The notes under the pieces were generated by a model. That model did no database searches, was not told the origin of the DNA, and saw nothing but the letters and a program-made list of their open reading frames with translations. A stretch of DNA of 64,000 nucleotides, taken from assembly GCA_039034015.1 (NCBI GenBank), contig JBCCBM010000009.1, positions 67,298 through 131,297 on the forward strand, given 5' to 3'. Origin of the DNA: Acuticoccus sp039034015. Lineage in GTDB: Bacteria > Pseudomonadota > Alphaproteobacteria > Rhizobiales > Amorphaceae. A program made the translations under genes and the position numbers. Positions within the stretch are counted from its first letter, which is position 1; every line of letters starts with the position of its first letter. This document shows, piece by piece, positions 14,680 through 23,080 of this stretch.

Positions 14680-16455
14680 TCACCCGCGATGGGTCTGCAA
14701 CCACATTTCCAGAAGCGCCACCTGCCAAAGCTCCGACCCGCGAAGCGGCGTGATGTGCGCCTCCGGGTCCTTTAGCAGCTTCTCCACGTAAGCCGGCTGA
14801 AAAATCGCACGCTCCCGCGCCCCTTGCGCGTGAAGCACGTCCTTCACCATCTCCAACACCGGCCCAGAGATATATTTCAGCGCCGGCACAGGAAAATACC
14901 CCTTCTTCCGATCAATCACCGCCGCCGGCACCAATTGCCGCGCCACGTCCTTCAAAACACCCTTCCCGCCCTGCGCCAGCTTGTGCGCCGGCGGGATCGT
15001 GGCTGCCAACTCACAAAGCTCATGGTCCAAAAACGGGACGCGCGCCTCCAGCCCCCACGCCATCGTCATCGCATCGACCCGCTTCACAGGGTCATCCACC
15101 AGCATCACGGTGCTATCGATCCGCAGCGCCTTATCCACCGGGTCATCCGCCCCCGGCGTCAAAAACTCAGCCTCCACAAACGCCCGCGCCGCATCATGAT
15201 CGGCCCGGTAGCCAGGCGAAATCTCCTCCCCCATCCGCCTGAAATCACGGTCAAAAAACGCCCCCGCATAGGCCGCGAGCGGGTCATTGGCCGAGGCCAT
15301 CGGCGGATACCAATGGTACCCCCCAAACACCTCATCCGCCCCCTGCCCCGACTGCACGACCTTGATGTGCTTCGCCACCTCCCGCGACAGCAAATAAAAG
15401 CCGACATTGTCATACGACACCATCGGCTCGGGCATCGCCGCCACCGTCGCCGGCAACGCCTCGATCATCTCCACCGAGGGCACATAAATCTTGTGGTGAT
15501 CGGTTGAAAACGTCTCAGCAATTAGGTCCGAATACTCAAACTCATTGCCCACCTCCCCATTGGCATCCTCAAACCCAATGGAAAACGTCTTCAAATCCTT
15601 CTGCCCCGCCTCCGCCAGAAGCGCCACAATCACCGAACTGTCGACCCCGCCCGACAAAAGCACCCCAACCGGCACATCCGCCACCATGCGCCGGTCGACC
15701 GCCGTCCGCAGCGCCGCTGCCACCCGGTCGCGCCACTCCCGCGCATCGGTCGCCACATCCGCCGCCGTCCGATTGTATGAAATCCGCCAATAAACGCGAT
15801 CCGTCTCCGCCCCATCCGGCTCGATCACCCGAATAGTCGCCGGCGGCAACTTCCGCACCCCAGCCAACATCGTGCGCGGCGGCGGCACCACCGCATGAAA
15901 ACTCATGTAATGGTTGAGCGCCACCGGATCGATGGACGTATCCACCTCCCCCGCCGCAAGGATCGCCTGCAACGACGACGCAACCCGAAGCCGGGCCCCA
16001 ACCTTCGACAAATAAAACGGCTTAATCCCAAACCGATCCCGCCCCAGAACCACCCGCCCAGTGTCCCGCTCATGGATCGCAAACGCAAACATGCCATGAA
16101 ACCGCTGAACACAGTCCAGCCCCCAAGCATGATAAGCCTTCAAAATAACTTCGGTATCCCCGCTCGAGAAGAACGAATACCCAAGCCCAATCAACTCTTC
16201 CCGCAGCGCCGGATAGTTATAAATGCAACCATTAAAAACAATCGTCAGCCCCAGCTGAGGGTCCACCATCGGCTGCGACGACTTCACCGAAAGATCAATA
16301 ATCGTGAGCCGCCGGTGCCCGAACGCCACGCGATCCCGCGCCACAATCCCGGCCCCGTCCGGCCCCCGGGGCGCCATCGCATCCGCCATCGCGCTCACCG
16401 CGCCAAGGGACGCTGCCTCCCCGTCAAACCGAATCTCACCGCAAATGCCGCACAT
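14680..16455 (-). CDS. asnO: N-acetylglutaminylglutamine amidotransferase (asparagine synthetase-like)
   Basis: 591 residues. Class II glutamine amidotransferase domain at the N-terminus, with the catalytic Cys2 exposed after removal of Met1 (Met-Cys-Gly-Ile-Cys-Gly). It is followed by an asparagine synthetase-type ATP pyrophosphatase whose loop Ser-Gly-Gly-Val-Asp-Ser is at 268-273. Next to the NAGGN synthetase and M42 peptidase it is the dedicated amidating enzyme of the osmoprotectant pathway rather than a true asparagine synthetase. It is the first gene of the operon and has a promoter candidate about 21 bases upstream. Confidence 0.93.
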   Translation of the reverse strand: MCGICGEIRFDGEAASLGAVSAMADAMAPRGPDGAGIVARDRVAFGHRRLTIIDLSVKSSQPMVDPQLGLTIVFNGCIYNYPALREELIGLGYSFFSSGDTEVILKAYHAWGLDCVQRFHGMFAFAIHERDTGRVVLGRDRFGIKPFYLSKVGARLRVASSLQAILAAGEVDTSIDPVALNHYMSFHAVVPPPRTMLAGVRKLPPATIRVIEPDGAETDRVYWRISYNRTAADVATDAREWRDRVAAALRTAVDRRMVADVPVGVLLSGGVDSSVIVALLAEAGQKDLKTFSIGFEDANGEVGNEFEYSDLIAETFSTDHHKIYVPSVEMIEALPATVAAMPEPMVSYDNVGFYLLSREVAKHIKVVQSGQGADEVFGGYHWYPPMASANDPLAAYAGAFFDRDFRRMGEEISPGYRADHDAARAFVEAEFLTPGADDPVDKALRIDSTVMLVDDPVKRVDAMTMAWGLEARVPFLDHELCELAATIPPAHKLAQGGKGVLKDVARQLVPAAVIDRKKGYFPVPALKYISGPVLEMVKDVLHAQGARERAIFQPAYVEKLLKDPEAHITPLRGSELWQVALLEMWLQTHRG

Positions 16456-16475
16456 AAGTCACCTTCCTCGCGCCC

Positions 16476-16504
16476 GTCATAGGCGAAGGCCCCCGCCCAC
16501 GCAA
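16476..16504 (-). promoter_or_regulatory. Candidate promoter of the NAGGN operon
   Basis: On the - strand TTGCGT (16499-16504) and TATGAC (16476-16481) are spaced by 17 bases. The -10 element ends about 20 bases before the asnO ATG, which leaves a very short leader holding the GGAAGG ribosome site. The match is moderate (three and four of six). NAGGN synthesis is osmotically induced in relatives; no separate operator was recognised here. Confidence 0.4.
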
Positions 16505-16515
16505 AAGCCAGAACC

Positions 16516-16544
16516 TTGCTGAAAGACCCAACGCGCGATACCAG
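16516..16544 (+). promoter_or_regulatory. Candidate promoter of tRNA-Leu
   Basis: TTGCTG (16516-16521), 17 bases, TACCAG (16539-16544), ending 12 bases before the tRNA 5' end. The same geometry (TTG, 17-base spacer, TA, 11 bases to the tRNA) occurs before tRNA-Pro at 62984-63012, which makes both more credible than either alone. Confidence 0.4.
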
Positions 16545-16556
16545 CACCAAGGTCCC

Positions 16557-16640
16557 GCGGGCGTGATGGAATGGTAGACATACCGGACTTAAAATCCGGA
16601 GGCTTCGGCCGTGCGGGTTCAAGTCCCGCCGCCCGCACCA
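16557..16640 (+). tRNA. tRNA-Leu (anticodon TAA)
   Basis: 84 bases with the CCA tail encoded. The acceptor arms GCGGGCG (16557-16563) and CGCCCGC (16630-16636) pair fully. The anticodon stem-loop reads CCGGA-CT-TAA-AA-TCCGG, giving a UAA anticodon. A variable arm GGCTTCGGCC typical of class II leucine tRNAs is present, and the T arm is GCGGG-TTCAAGT-CCCGC. Confidence 0.97.
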
Positions 16641-16648
16641 TCCTTTGT

Positions 16649-16780
16649 TGCGCTACCGCGAGTCTTTTTCTGCGCTACCGCCCTTTCGGGCTGCTTGAGC
16701 GCGGTTTGTCTGCGCTACCGCCCTTCGGGCTGCTTGAGCGCGGTTTGTCTGCGCTACCGCCCTTCGGGCTGCTTGAGCGC
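16649..16780 (+). repeat. Tandem repeat of a 39-base hairpin-forming unit behind tRNA-Leu
   Basis: A fragment at 16649-16658 is followed by a 40-base copy (16671-16710), a 39-base copy (16711-16749) and a 31-base truncated copy (16750-16780), nearly identical. Each unit starts TGCGCTACCG and contains GCCC-TTC-GGGC nested inside GCGCT...AGCGC, so each can fold into an extended hairpin. The array fills most of the 193-base gap between tRNA-Leu and the convergent ppx stop. It has no spacers of CRISPR type and no coding capacity. Confidence 0.85.
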
Positions 16781-16833
16781 GTGAGGTGGCATGAACGCCG
16801 ATCCGATGGCCAAATGCCACCTGCGCGGCCAGC

Positions 16834-18363
16834 TCAACGAACGATCACGGACCCCTTAAGGTTCAAAAGCTTGGCAAGATTGCGCATGCGCCGCCGCGGC
16901 CGCTCCCCCTCCAGCGCCCCCAATTCACCCGGCAGTTCCAGCGCAAGATGATCCCCATCGCGCACAACCCGCGTGCGCGGCAAAATCCCCGCGACCCCCG
17001 GCGCCACCACATAGGCCACCTTAAACGCCGCGGCCAAAACCTTGGCCCGCTGGGCAAACCGCGGCGGACAAAGCGCTTCCGCCGCCGGCCGGGAGGCCCC
17101 ATCCGCAAAGCCCCCATAACGGTCCAAAACCGCCGCCGCCAAATACCCGCGCCCCGGGTGATCCACCCCATAAAGCCCAACGTTCGAAATCACCGCGATC
17201 GCCTGATCCCCGCGATAATCCGGATGCGCCCGCCACCCAATGTCCGACAAAAAACACGCCGCCCCGCGCAGCCGAACCTCATCCTCACTCTCGCGAATAC
17301 CAACCGCGGCAAACACATCCGCCGTCCACTCCACCAGCTCGGCACACAATTTCGGCGACCGCGCGCGCAACACCGCAATCTCCGCACACGCCAGCAACAG
17401 CGGATCCCGCCCCCGCTCCTCCTGCGAAAGCCCGTGATAAATCAGCCCCTCGCGCACCCCCAGCGAGGACGCCACCACCTCCGAAGGTCGCCCCACCTCC
17501 AAAAGCTCCCGCAACACCGCCGCCCCCCAGGGAAGCAGCGCCCGCCGGTTCTTCGACACCACCGAGGCCGCCGCAAACGCCTCCAACCCCTCCGACAGCA
17601 ACGCATCGCAAAACGCCGCCATTTCGCTCGCCGGAATCCCATAATGGTGCATCACCGCAATGGGATGGTCGCCGGTTGCCATATGAAGCCGCACCAGCGA
17701 ACGCCACGTCCCGCCAACGGCATAAAGCGAGCGCCCCGCCAACAACGGCAGCTGCTTCGACCCTTTGAGCGCCCTCGCCGCAATCTCCCGCGCCGCCGAA
17801 ATGTCCCCCTTGGCATCCCCCATCAGGCGCAGCGTCCCAAGCTCAAAACTCTCGCCCGCCCCCAGCCGGTCATCAGCCACATCAATCAGCTCCAGCGAGC
17901 CGCCCCCAAGGTCCCCCACAACCCCATCCGGCCGCCAAAACCCACAAAGCACGCCGCGCCCGGCCATCTCGGCCTCTTCACGCCCGGCCAAAACCCGCAC
18001 CGAAACCCCGGTCAACGCCTCAATCTGCGCAATAAAGTCCGGCCCGTTCGCCGCCACCCGCGCCGCAGCGGTTGCCACAATCGTCAACTCGTCCGCGTCC
18101 GCGGCCCGCGCCACCGCCATAAACCGGCTGATTGCGGCAAGCGCCCGCGCCATCGCCTCGTCCGAAAGGCGCCCGTGCTCGGCCAAGTCGCCGCCAAGCC
18201 CCGCCAAAACCTTCTCATTGAACAAAACGGTCGGCGCCCGCGAGGCACGCTCATAAAGCACAAGCCGAACCGAGTTCGACCCCACATCGACAACGCCCAC
18301 CGCGCCGTCGCCCATGCGCCGGCCCACCGCGTGGACGGCCGCCTCCGCCTGCGCCGCGCGCAT
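16834..18363 (-). CDS. ppx: Exopolyphosphatase (Ppx/GppA family)
   Basis: 509 residues. It degrades polyphosphate from its end and may also hydrolyse pppGpp. The ASKHA-fold phosphate loops are visible: Val-Val-Asp-Val-Gly-Ser-Asn-Ser-Val-Arg-Leu near residue 24 and Gly-Asp-Leu-Gly-Gly-Gly-Ser-Leu-Glu near residue 152. The start ATG follows the ppk stop (TAG) with no gap, so translation of the two is linked and synthesis and breakdown of polyphosphate are co-expressed. A second in-frame ATG at codon 17 would give a shorter form closer to the usual N-terminus. Confidence 0.93.
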   Translation of the reverse strand: MRAAQAEAAVHAVGRRMGDGAVGVVDVGSNSVRLVLYERASRAPTVLFNEKVLAGLGGDLAEHGRLSDEAMARALAAISRFMAVARAADADELTIVATAAARVAANGPDFIAQIEALTGVSVRVLAGREEAEMAGRGVLCGFWRPDGVVGDLGGGSLELIDVADDRLGAGESFELGTLRLMGDAKGDISAAREIAARALKGSKQLPLLAGRSLYAVGGTWRSLVRLHMATGDHPIAVMHHYGIPASEMAAFCDALLSEGLEAFAAASVVSKNRRALLPWGAAVLRELLEVGRPSEVVASSLGVREGLIYHGLSQEERGRDPLLLACAEIAVLRARSPKLCAELVEWTADVFAAVGIRESEDEVRLRGAACFLSDIGWRAHPDYRGDQAIAVISNVGLYGVDHPGRGYLAAAVLDRYGGFADGASRPAAEALCPPRFAQRAKVLAAAFKVAYVVAPGVAGILPRTRVVRDGDHLALELPGELGALEGERPRRRMRNLAKLLNLKGSVIVR

Positions 18364-20511
18364 CTAATCGAGGCGGAAGGGTTCAGACTTTGCCGTCTGC
18401 CCCGGCTTCCCCCGCCCCGAGAGCGAGGGATTCGTCATAAAATAGTCGTGCGCGTTCACAGCCTCACCCTCGCCGGCCTCAATCCGCCGATGACCCCCAT
18501 CAGGGGTGACCAACCAACTTTGCTCAGTATCGCGCAAACTGACGCCCATGATTTGATCGAGGATCTGTTCATGCACAGTTTCGTTATCAATCGGCACCAG
18601 CGTCTCCACCCGCCGGTCCAGGTTGCGGTTCATCATGTCCGCCGACCCAATATAAACCACCGCCTGCCGCGAGGGCAGCGCCGCCCCGTTCCCAAAACAA
18701 AAAATCCGAGAATGCTCTAAAAATCGCCCAACAATCGACTTCACCACAATGTTGTCCGATAGCCCCGGCACCCCCGGCCGCAAACAACAAATCCCCCGCA
18801 CCACCAGTTCAACCTTCACCCCCGCCATCGATGCATCATAAAGCGCATCAATAATCTGCGGATCCACAAGCGAATTCATCTTCATCCAGACAGCACCCGG
18901 CCGCCCCGCCAGCGCATGCTGCACTTCCCCATCAATGTGATCCAAAATCCGCGTGCGCATCGTGAGCGGCGACACCGCAAGCCGCGACAGCTCCGCCGGC
19001 TCCGCGTACCCCGTCACAAAGTTAAAAACCCGCGCCACATCCTGCGCAATCACCGGATCGGCCGTAAAATACGAAAGATCCGTATAAATCTTCGCCGTAA
19101 TGGGATGGTAATTCCCCGTCCCAAGATGGACGTAACTGGCAAGCTGCCCCCCCTCACGCCGCACCACCATTTGCAATTTTGCGTGGGTCTTCAGCTCCAA
19201 AAACCCATAAACCACCTGAACACCGGCCCGCTCCAAATCCCGCGCCCAGCGAATATTGGCTTCTTCGTCAAACCGTGCCTTAATCTCAATCACCGCGGTG
19301 ACGGACTTCCCCGCCTCCGCCGCCGCAATAAGCGCTGCCACAATCGGGCTATTGTTCGACGTGCGGTAGAGCGTCTGCTTAATCGCCACCACATCGCGAT
19401 CATTGGCCGCTTGAGCCACAAACTGCGCCACCACATCAAAGGATTCATAAGGGTGGTGCACCACCATGTCCTTCGCCCGGATGGCGGCAAAAATATCCCC
19501 CCCCTGCTGCAACACCCGCTCCGGATACCGCGGCGTATAGGGCTCAAACTTCAAGGACGGCCGCTCCAACGACACCAGCTGCGACAGGTCTTTCAGCGCC
19601 AAAAGCCCGTCCACAACCACAGTATTGGCCGCATCAACCCCCAGCGCATCCGCCACAAACGCGCGCAAATCCGCCGGCGTCGACCCCTCAATCTCAAGGC
19701 GGATGACCGACCCCCGCCGCCGCCGCTTCAGCGCACTTTCAAACGTGCGCACAAGGTCTTCCGCCTCCTCCTCAATCTCCAAATCACTGTCGCGGATCAC
19801 CCGAAACGACCCGGTCCCCAGAATCTCATGATCGGGGAACAGATGCTTCAAATTCACCCGGATCGCGTACCCCAGCGTAATAAACCGCTCCTTCCGCCCC
19901 CCGCCGCTGACCGACAAAAACCGCTGCACTTGTTCGGGAATACGAACCAGCGCAAACCGCGCGTCCCCATCCGGCCCCTTCAGCCGCAACGCCAGCGAAA
20001 ACCCAAGGTTGGGAATAAACGGAAACGGATGCGCCGGATCGATCGCCAGCGGCGTCAACACCGGGAACACATGGGCAAGGAACGTCGCCTCCAGCCCCTG
20101 CCGCTCCTCCTGCGTGAGGTCCTCCGGCCAAACCACCTCAATCCCGGCCGCCGCAAGCTCCCCAAACAGCCCCTTCAACTGCCGCTGCTGCTTGGCGTGC
20201 AGCGCCAAAACCCGCGCATTGATCTTCGAAAGCTGCTCGGCCGGCGTCAGCCCATCGGCGCTTCGTGTGTCAACGCCGGCTCGCTGCTGCGCAATCAGCC
20301 CCGCCACCCGCACCATCATAAATTCATCAAGATTGGTGGCCGAGATCGACAAAAACCGAAGCCGCTCCAGCAGCGGATGGTTCGGATTATCCGCCTCCTC
20401 CAGAACGCGCTCGTTGAACCCCAGCCAAGAAAGCTCCCGGTTCACAAACCGCGTCACACTGTGTCGCAGGGCCGCCCCATCGTGCGCCGTCTTCACTCCA
20501 GCGTCCGCCAT
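18364..20511 (-). CDS. ppk: Polyphosphate kinase 1
   Basis: 715 residues from the ATG at 20511, which has GGAGGG seven bases upstream. It polymerises the gamma-phosphate of ATP into polyphosphate. The family order is clear: an N-terminal helical domain (Arg-Glu-Leu-Ser-Trp-Leu-Gly-Phe-Asn near residue 25), the middle domain, then the two phospholipase-D-like catalytic domains. The first of these contains the autophosphorylated histidine region Val-His-Leu-Gly-Thr-Gly-Asn-Tyr-His. It is cotranscribed with ppx. A 13-base inverted repeat lies 76-137 bases upstream of the start. Confidence 0.96.
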   Translation of the reverse strand: MADAGVKTAHDGAALRHSVTRFVNRELSWLGFNERVLEEADNPNHPLLERLRFLSISATNLDEFMMVRVAGLIAQQRAGVDTRSADGLTPAEQLSKINARVLALHAKQQRQLKGLFGELAAAGIEVVWPEDLTQEERQGLEATFLAHVFPVLTPLAIDPAHPFPFIPNLGFSLALRLKGPDGDARFALVRIPEQVQRFLSVSGGGRKERFITLGYAIRVNLKHLFPDHEILGTGSFRVIRDSDLEIEEEAEDLVRTFESALKRRRRGSVIRLEIEGSTPADLRAFVADALGVDAANTVVVDGLLALKDLSQLVSLERPSLKFEPYTPRYPERVLQQGGDIFAAIRAKDMVVHHPYESFDVVAQFVAQAANDRDVVAIKQTLYRTSNNSPIVAALIAAAEAGKSVTAVIEIKARFDEEANIRWARDLERAGVQVVYGFLELKTHAKLQMVVRREGGQLASYVHLGTGNYHPITAKIYTDLSYFTADPVIAQDVARVFNFVTGYAEPAELSRLAVSPLTMRTRILDHIDGEVQHALAGRPGAVWMKMNSLVDPQIIDALYDASMAGVKVELVVRGICCLRPGVPGLSDNIVVKSIVGRFLEHSRIFCFGNGAALPSRQAVVYIGSADMMNRNLDRRVETLVPIDNETVHEQILDQIMGVSLRDTEQSWLVTPDGGHRRIEAGEGEAVNAHDYFMTNPSLSGRGKPGQTAKSEPFRLD

Positions 20512-20586
20512 GGCCACCCTCCAGCACAAAAAATCCTTTGCCGCCTATGGCACACGTTTGTGACGGTTTGAATGATCTAGATCGGC

Positions 20587-20648
20587 CCAAACACTTGAGG
20601 CCCGCCGGCGCGGGCGTGACGTCTCGGCCTAGACACTCAAGTGTTTGG
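20587..20648. repeat. 13-base perfect inverted repeat between hdaA and ppk
   Basis: CCAAACACTTGAG at 20587-20599 is matched perfectly by its inverse at 20636-20648. The 36-base centre holds a second hairpin, GCCCGC-CGGC-GCGGGC at 20600-20615. It lies between the hdaA stop (20662) and the ppk start (20511), both read on the - strand. There is no T tract, so it is not a standard terminator; an operator pair or a processed RNA structure are possible. The rest of this 150-base gap shows nothing clear. Confidence 0.7.
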
Positions 20649-20661
20649 ACAAGCTGATCGG

Positions 20662-21315
20662 TTAAACAAGAGTCGGCCCGCCCGCCCGCATCAGCCGCGC
20701 CGCCAGAGGCACCGTCGCCCCCCGCCGCTCCACCAGCCCCTGCCGGTCCAGCGCCTCCACCCACGAGAGCGCCGCGTGCAGCGTCCGCTCCATTCGGTGG
20801 AGCAAAAACGTCACCACCGCCTCGTCAACAATCAGCTGCCGGCGGGCAAACGCCTCCGCCATCACCGCCCGCATCAAGCCATCGTCCGGCGCCTCCAAGG
20901 CCACCTCCGGCACCGCCCTCAGCCGCGAGGCCAAATCCGCAAGCCCCCCCACCGCCCGCCGCCGCGCCGTCAAAAGCATCGTCCCAGAGTTTGCCCGCAC
21001 CGCATTGATGAGATGAAACACCATCCGGTCGCTCGCCCGGTCCGCATCATCCACCACCAGCACCCCATCGGCCGGCAGCGTCAGCGCATCCTCAAGCCCC
21101 ACCGAGGCGCCATCGCGCAACACCCCGCCCGATCCTTCGGCAAACACCCGCGCCAGATGGCTGCGCCCCGCCCCCTCAGGCCCCGTCACCAGCGCAACCG
21201 GATGGGGCCAATCCGGCCACCCCGCCAACATCTTGTACGCCGCCCCGTTGGAGCGCGACAAAACTGTGTTCGGCGGCGACACGGGAAGTTCCAGCGCAAG
21301 CGCCAACTGCTCCAC
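20662..21315 (-). CDS. hdaA: DnaA regulatory inactivator HdaA
   Basis: 217 residues from the GTG at 21315, chosen because it has a GGGAG ribosome site six bases upstream and places the sliding-clamp-binding motif Gln-Leu-Ala-Leu-Ala-Leu-Glu-Leu-Pro right at the N-terminus, as Hda requires. The nucleotide loop is Gly-Pro-Glu-Gly-Ala-Gly-Arg-Ser-His-Leu, with Arg where DnaA has Lys; the same Gly-Ala-Gly-Arg-Ser-His-Leu is typical of Hda. Asp-Asp-Ala-Asp near residue 92 is Walker B-like. With the clamp it stimulates ATP hydrolysis by DnaA after initiation. Divergent from purM, as in many relatives. Confidence 0.9.
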   Translation of the reverse strand: MEQLALALELPVSPPNTVLSRSNGAAYKMLAGWPDWPHPVALVTGPEGAGRSHLARVFAEGSGGVLRDGASVGLEDALTLPADGVLVVDDADRASDRMVFHLINAVRANSGTMLLTARRRAVGGLADLASRLRAVPEVALEAPDDGLMRAVMAEAFARRQLIVDEAVVTFLLHRMERTLHAALSWVEALDRQGLVERRGATVPLAARLMRAGGPTLV

Positions 21316-21455
21316 GGCAAGCTCCCTCTCCGACGCCAAAGTTCTAGCCCAACGCCGCGCCCCACAGAGCGCCGTCGCCCGCTTCTCCCCCTTCCCCACA
21401 CCCCCGCGTGGACAACACCTTCACAAGCGGCCAAACAGCGCCCAAGGAGTGGCCC

Positions 21456-22460
21456 ATGAACGATGCAAACGACCCCTACCGCGCCGCCGGCGTCGACGTT
21501 GAAGCGGGCGACGCGCTGGTGGAGCGCATCAAACCCATGGTCGCCGCCACCCGCCGCCCGGGCGCGGACGCGGCCATCGGCGCATTCGCCGGCGCGTTCG
21601 ACCTTGCCGCCGCCGGCCACACCGACAGCCTCCTCTTCGCCGCCACCGATGGTGTCGGCACAAAGCTGCGCCTTGCCACCGACATGGACCGCCACGAAGG
21701 CATCGGCATCGACCTTGTGGCCATGGTCGTCAACGACCTCCTCGCCAACGGCGCCGAGCCCCTCTTCTTCCTCGACTATTTCGCCACCGCAAAACTCCGC
21801 CCCGACCACGCCGCCACCGTCATCAAAGGCATCGCCGACGGCTGCATCGAGGCCGGCTGCGCCCTCATCGGCGGCGAAACCGCCGAAATGCCCGGCCACT
21901 ACGCCGGCGAGGACTACGACCTTGCAGGCTTCGCCGTCGGCGCTGCCCCCCGCACCCGCGTGCTCCCGCAACACGTCACCGCCGGCGACACCATCCTCGC
22001 CCTCCCCTCCAGCGGCCTCCATTCCAACGGCTATTCCCTCGTGCGAAAGCTCATCGCAGAGGGAAAACTCCCCCAATCCGAAAGCCTCCTCACCCCCACC
22101 CGCATTTATGTGCGACCCGTCCTCAAAGCGCTCACCGCGCACGACGGCATCCGCGCCATTGCCCACATCACCGGCGGCGGCCTCACCGGCAATCTCCCCC
22201 GCGTGTTGCCAAACACCCTTGCCGCAACCCTCCAACGAAGCGCCTTCCCCGCCCACCCCATCATTGACGCGGTCAAGGCCGCCGGCGCCCTCACCGACAC
22301 CCAGATGGAAGCCACCTTCAACTGCGGCATCGGTCTTGCTCTGGTCGTTGCCCGGGAGACTGCCGATGCGGTCGCCCAAACCCTCACCACCGCTGGCGAA
22401 ACTCCCACTATGATCGGCACCATCACCCCGCGCTCAGGCTCCGCGTGCGTCATCGCATGA
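21456..22460 (+). CDS. purM: Phosphoribosylformylglycinamidine cyclo-ligase (AIR synthetase)
   Basis: 334 residues. It closes the imidazole ring in step 5 of purine synthesis. The start is ATG at 21456, with AAGGAG six bases upstream. Family motifs are Ala-Thr-Asp-Gly-Val-Gly-Thr-Lys-Leu near residue 52 and Gly-Gly-Glu-Thr-Ala-Glu-Met-Pro-Gly near residue 135. The last codon and stop overlap the purN start as ATGA, so the two enzymes are translated together. Confidence 0.95.
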   Translation: MNDANDPYRAAGVDVEAGDALVERIKPMVAATRRPGADAAIGAFAGAFDLAAAGHTDSLLFAATDGVGTKLRLATDMDRHEGIGIDLVAMVVNDLLANGAEPLFFLDYFATAKLRPDHAATVIKGIADGCIEAGCALIGGETAEMPGHYAGEDYDLAGFAVGAAPRTRVLPQHVTAGDTILALPSSGLHSNGYSLVRKLIAEGKLPQSESLLTPTRIYVRPVLKALTAHDGIRAIAHITGGGLTGNLPRVLPNTLAATLQRSAFPAHPIIDAVKAAGALTDTQMEATFNCGIGLALVVARETADAVAQTLTTAGETPTMIGTITPRSGSACVIA

Positions 22461-23080
22461 CCAAAGCCCGCCTCGCGATCCTCATTTCCGGCCGCGGCAG
22501 CAACATGGCCGCCCTCGCAACGGCCACCATCAACCCGCACTATCCTGCGCAGGTCGTCACCGTCATCGCCGACCGGCCCGACGCGGCCGGCCTCACCCAC
22601 GCCGCCACCGCGGGCCTGCAGACCTTCGTCGTCGCGCGCAAAAAGTACCGCTCGCAGAGATCGTTCGAAGCCGCGCTCGCCACCGCGCTCACCGCCGCAC
22701 GGCCCGACTGGATCGCCCTTGCCGGCTTCATGCGCATCCTGAGCCCAGAATTCGTGACGCGGTGGAGCGGGCGGATCATCAACATCCACCCCTCGCTCCT
22801 GCCGGCCTACAAGGGGCTCGACACCCACACCCGCGCCCTCTCAGACGGCGCAAAAATTCACGGCGCCACCGTGCATCATGTGGTGCCGGAGCTCGACGCA
22901 GGCCCCATCATCGCCCAGGCGGCCATCGCGGTGCGCCCGTTTGATACGCACGACACCCTCGCCGCCCGCGTCCTTGCCGCCGAGCACGCCCTTTACCCCG
23001 CCGCGCTCAAAACCCTCATCGAGGGCCGCGCGGCAGCCGCCGGCGACACGATCCTCTTCAACCCGCCTCTGCCGGCGTAA
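22457..23080 (+). CDS. purN: Phosphoribosylglycinamide formyltransferase
   Basis: 207 residues. It transfers a formyl group from 10-formyl-tetrahydrofolate to GAR in purine synthesis. Motifs: Ile-Ser-Gly-Arg-Gly-Ser-Asn near residue 10 (phosphate binding), Asn-Ile-His-Pro-Ser-Leu-Leu-Pro near residue 110 (catalytic Asn and His), and Gly-Ala-Thr-Val-His-His-Val, followed by the catalytic Asp region. The start overlaps the purM stop as ATGA. Its 3' end overlaps the convergent molybdoenzyme gene by 23 bases. Confidence 0.95.
   Translation: MTKARLAILISGRGSNMAALATATINPHYPAQVVTVIADRPDAAGLTHAATAGLQTFVVARKKYRSQRSFEAALATALTAARPDWIALAGFMRILSPEFVTRWSGRIINIHPSLLPAYKGLDTHTRALSDGAKIHGATVHHVVPELDAGPIIAQAAIAVRPFDTHDTLAARVLAAEHALYPAALKTLIEGRAAAAGDTILFNPPLPA

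Noticed and set aside
16649..16780. CRISPR array
   Set aside because: The units are contiguous tandem copies without unique spacers, contain the hairpin inside the repeat, and no cas gene is present.
20520..20585. PhoB box upstream of ppk
   Set aside because: A CGTCACA half-site is visible, but the second repeat and the 11-base period are not convincing.
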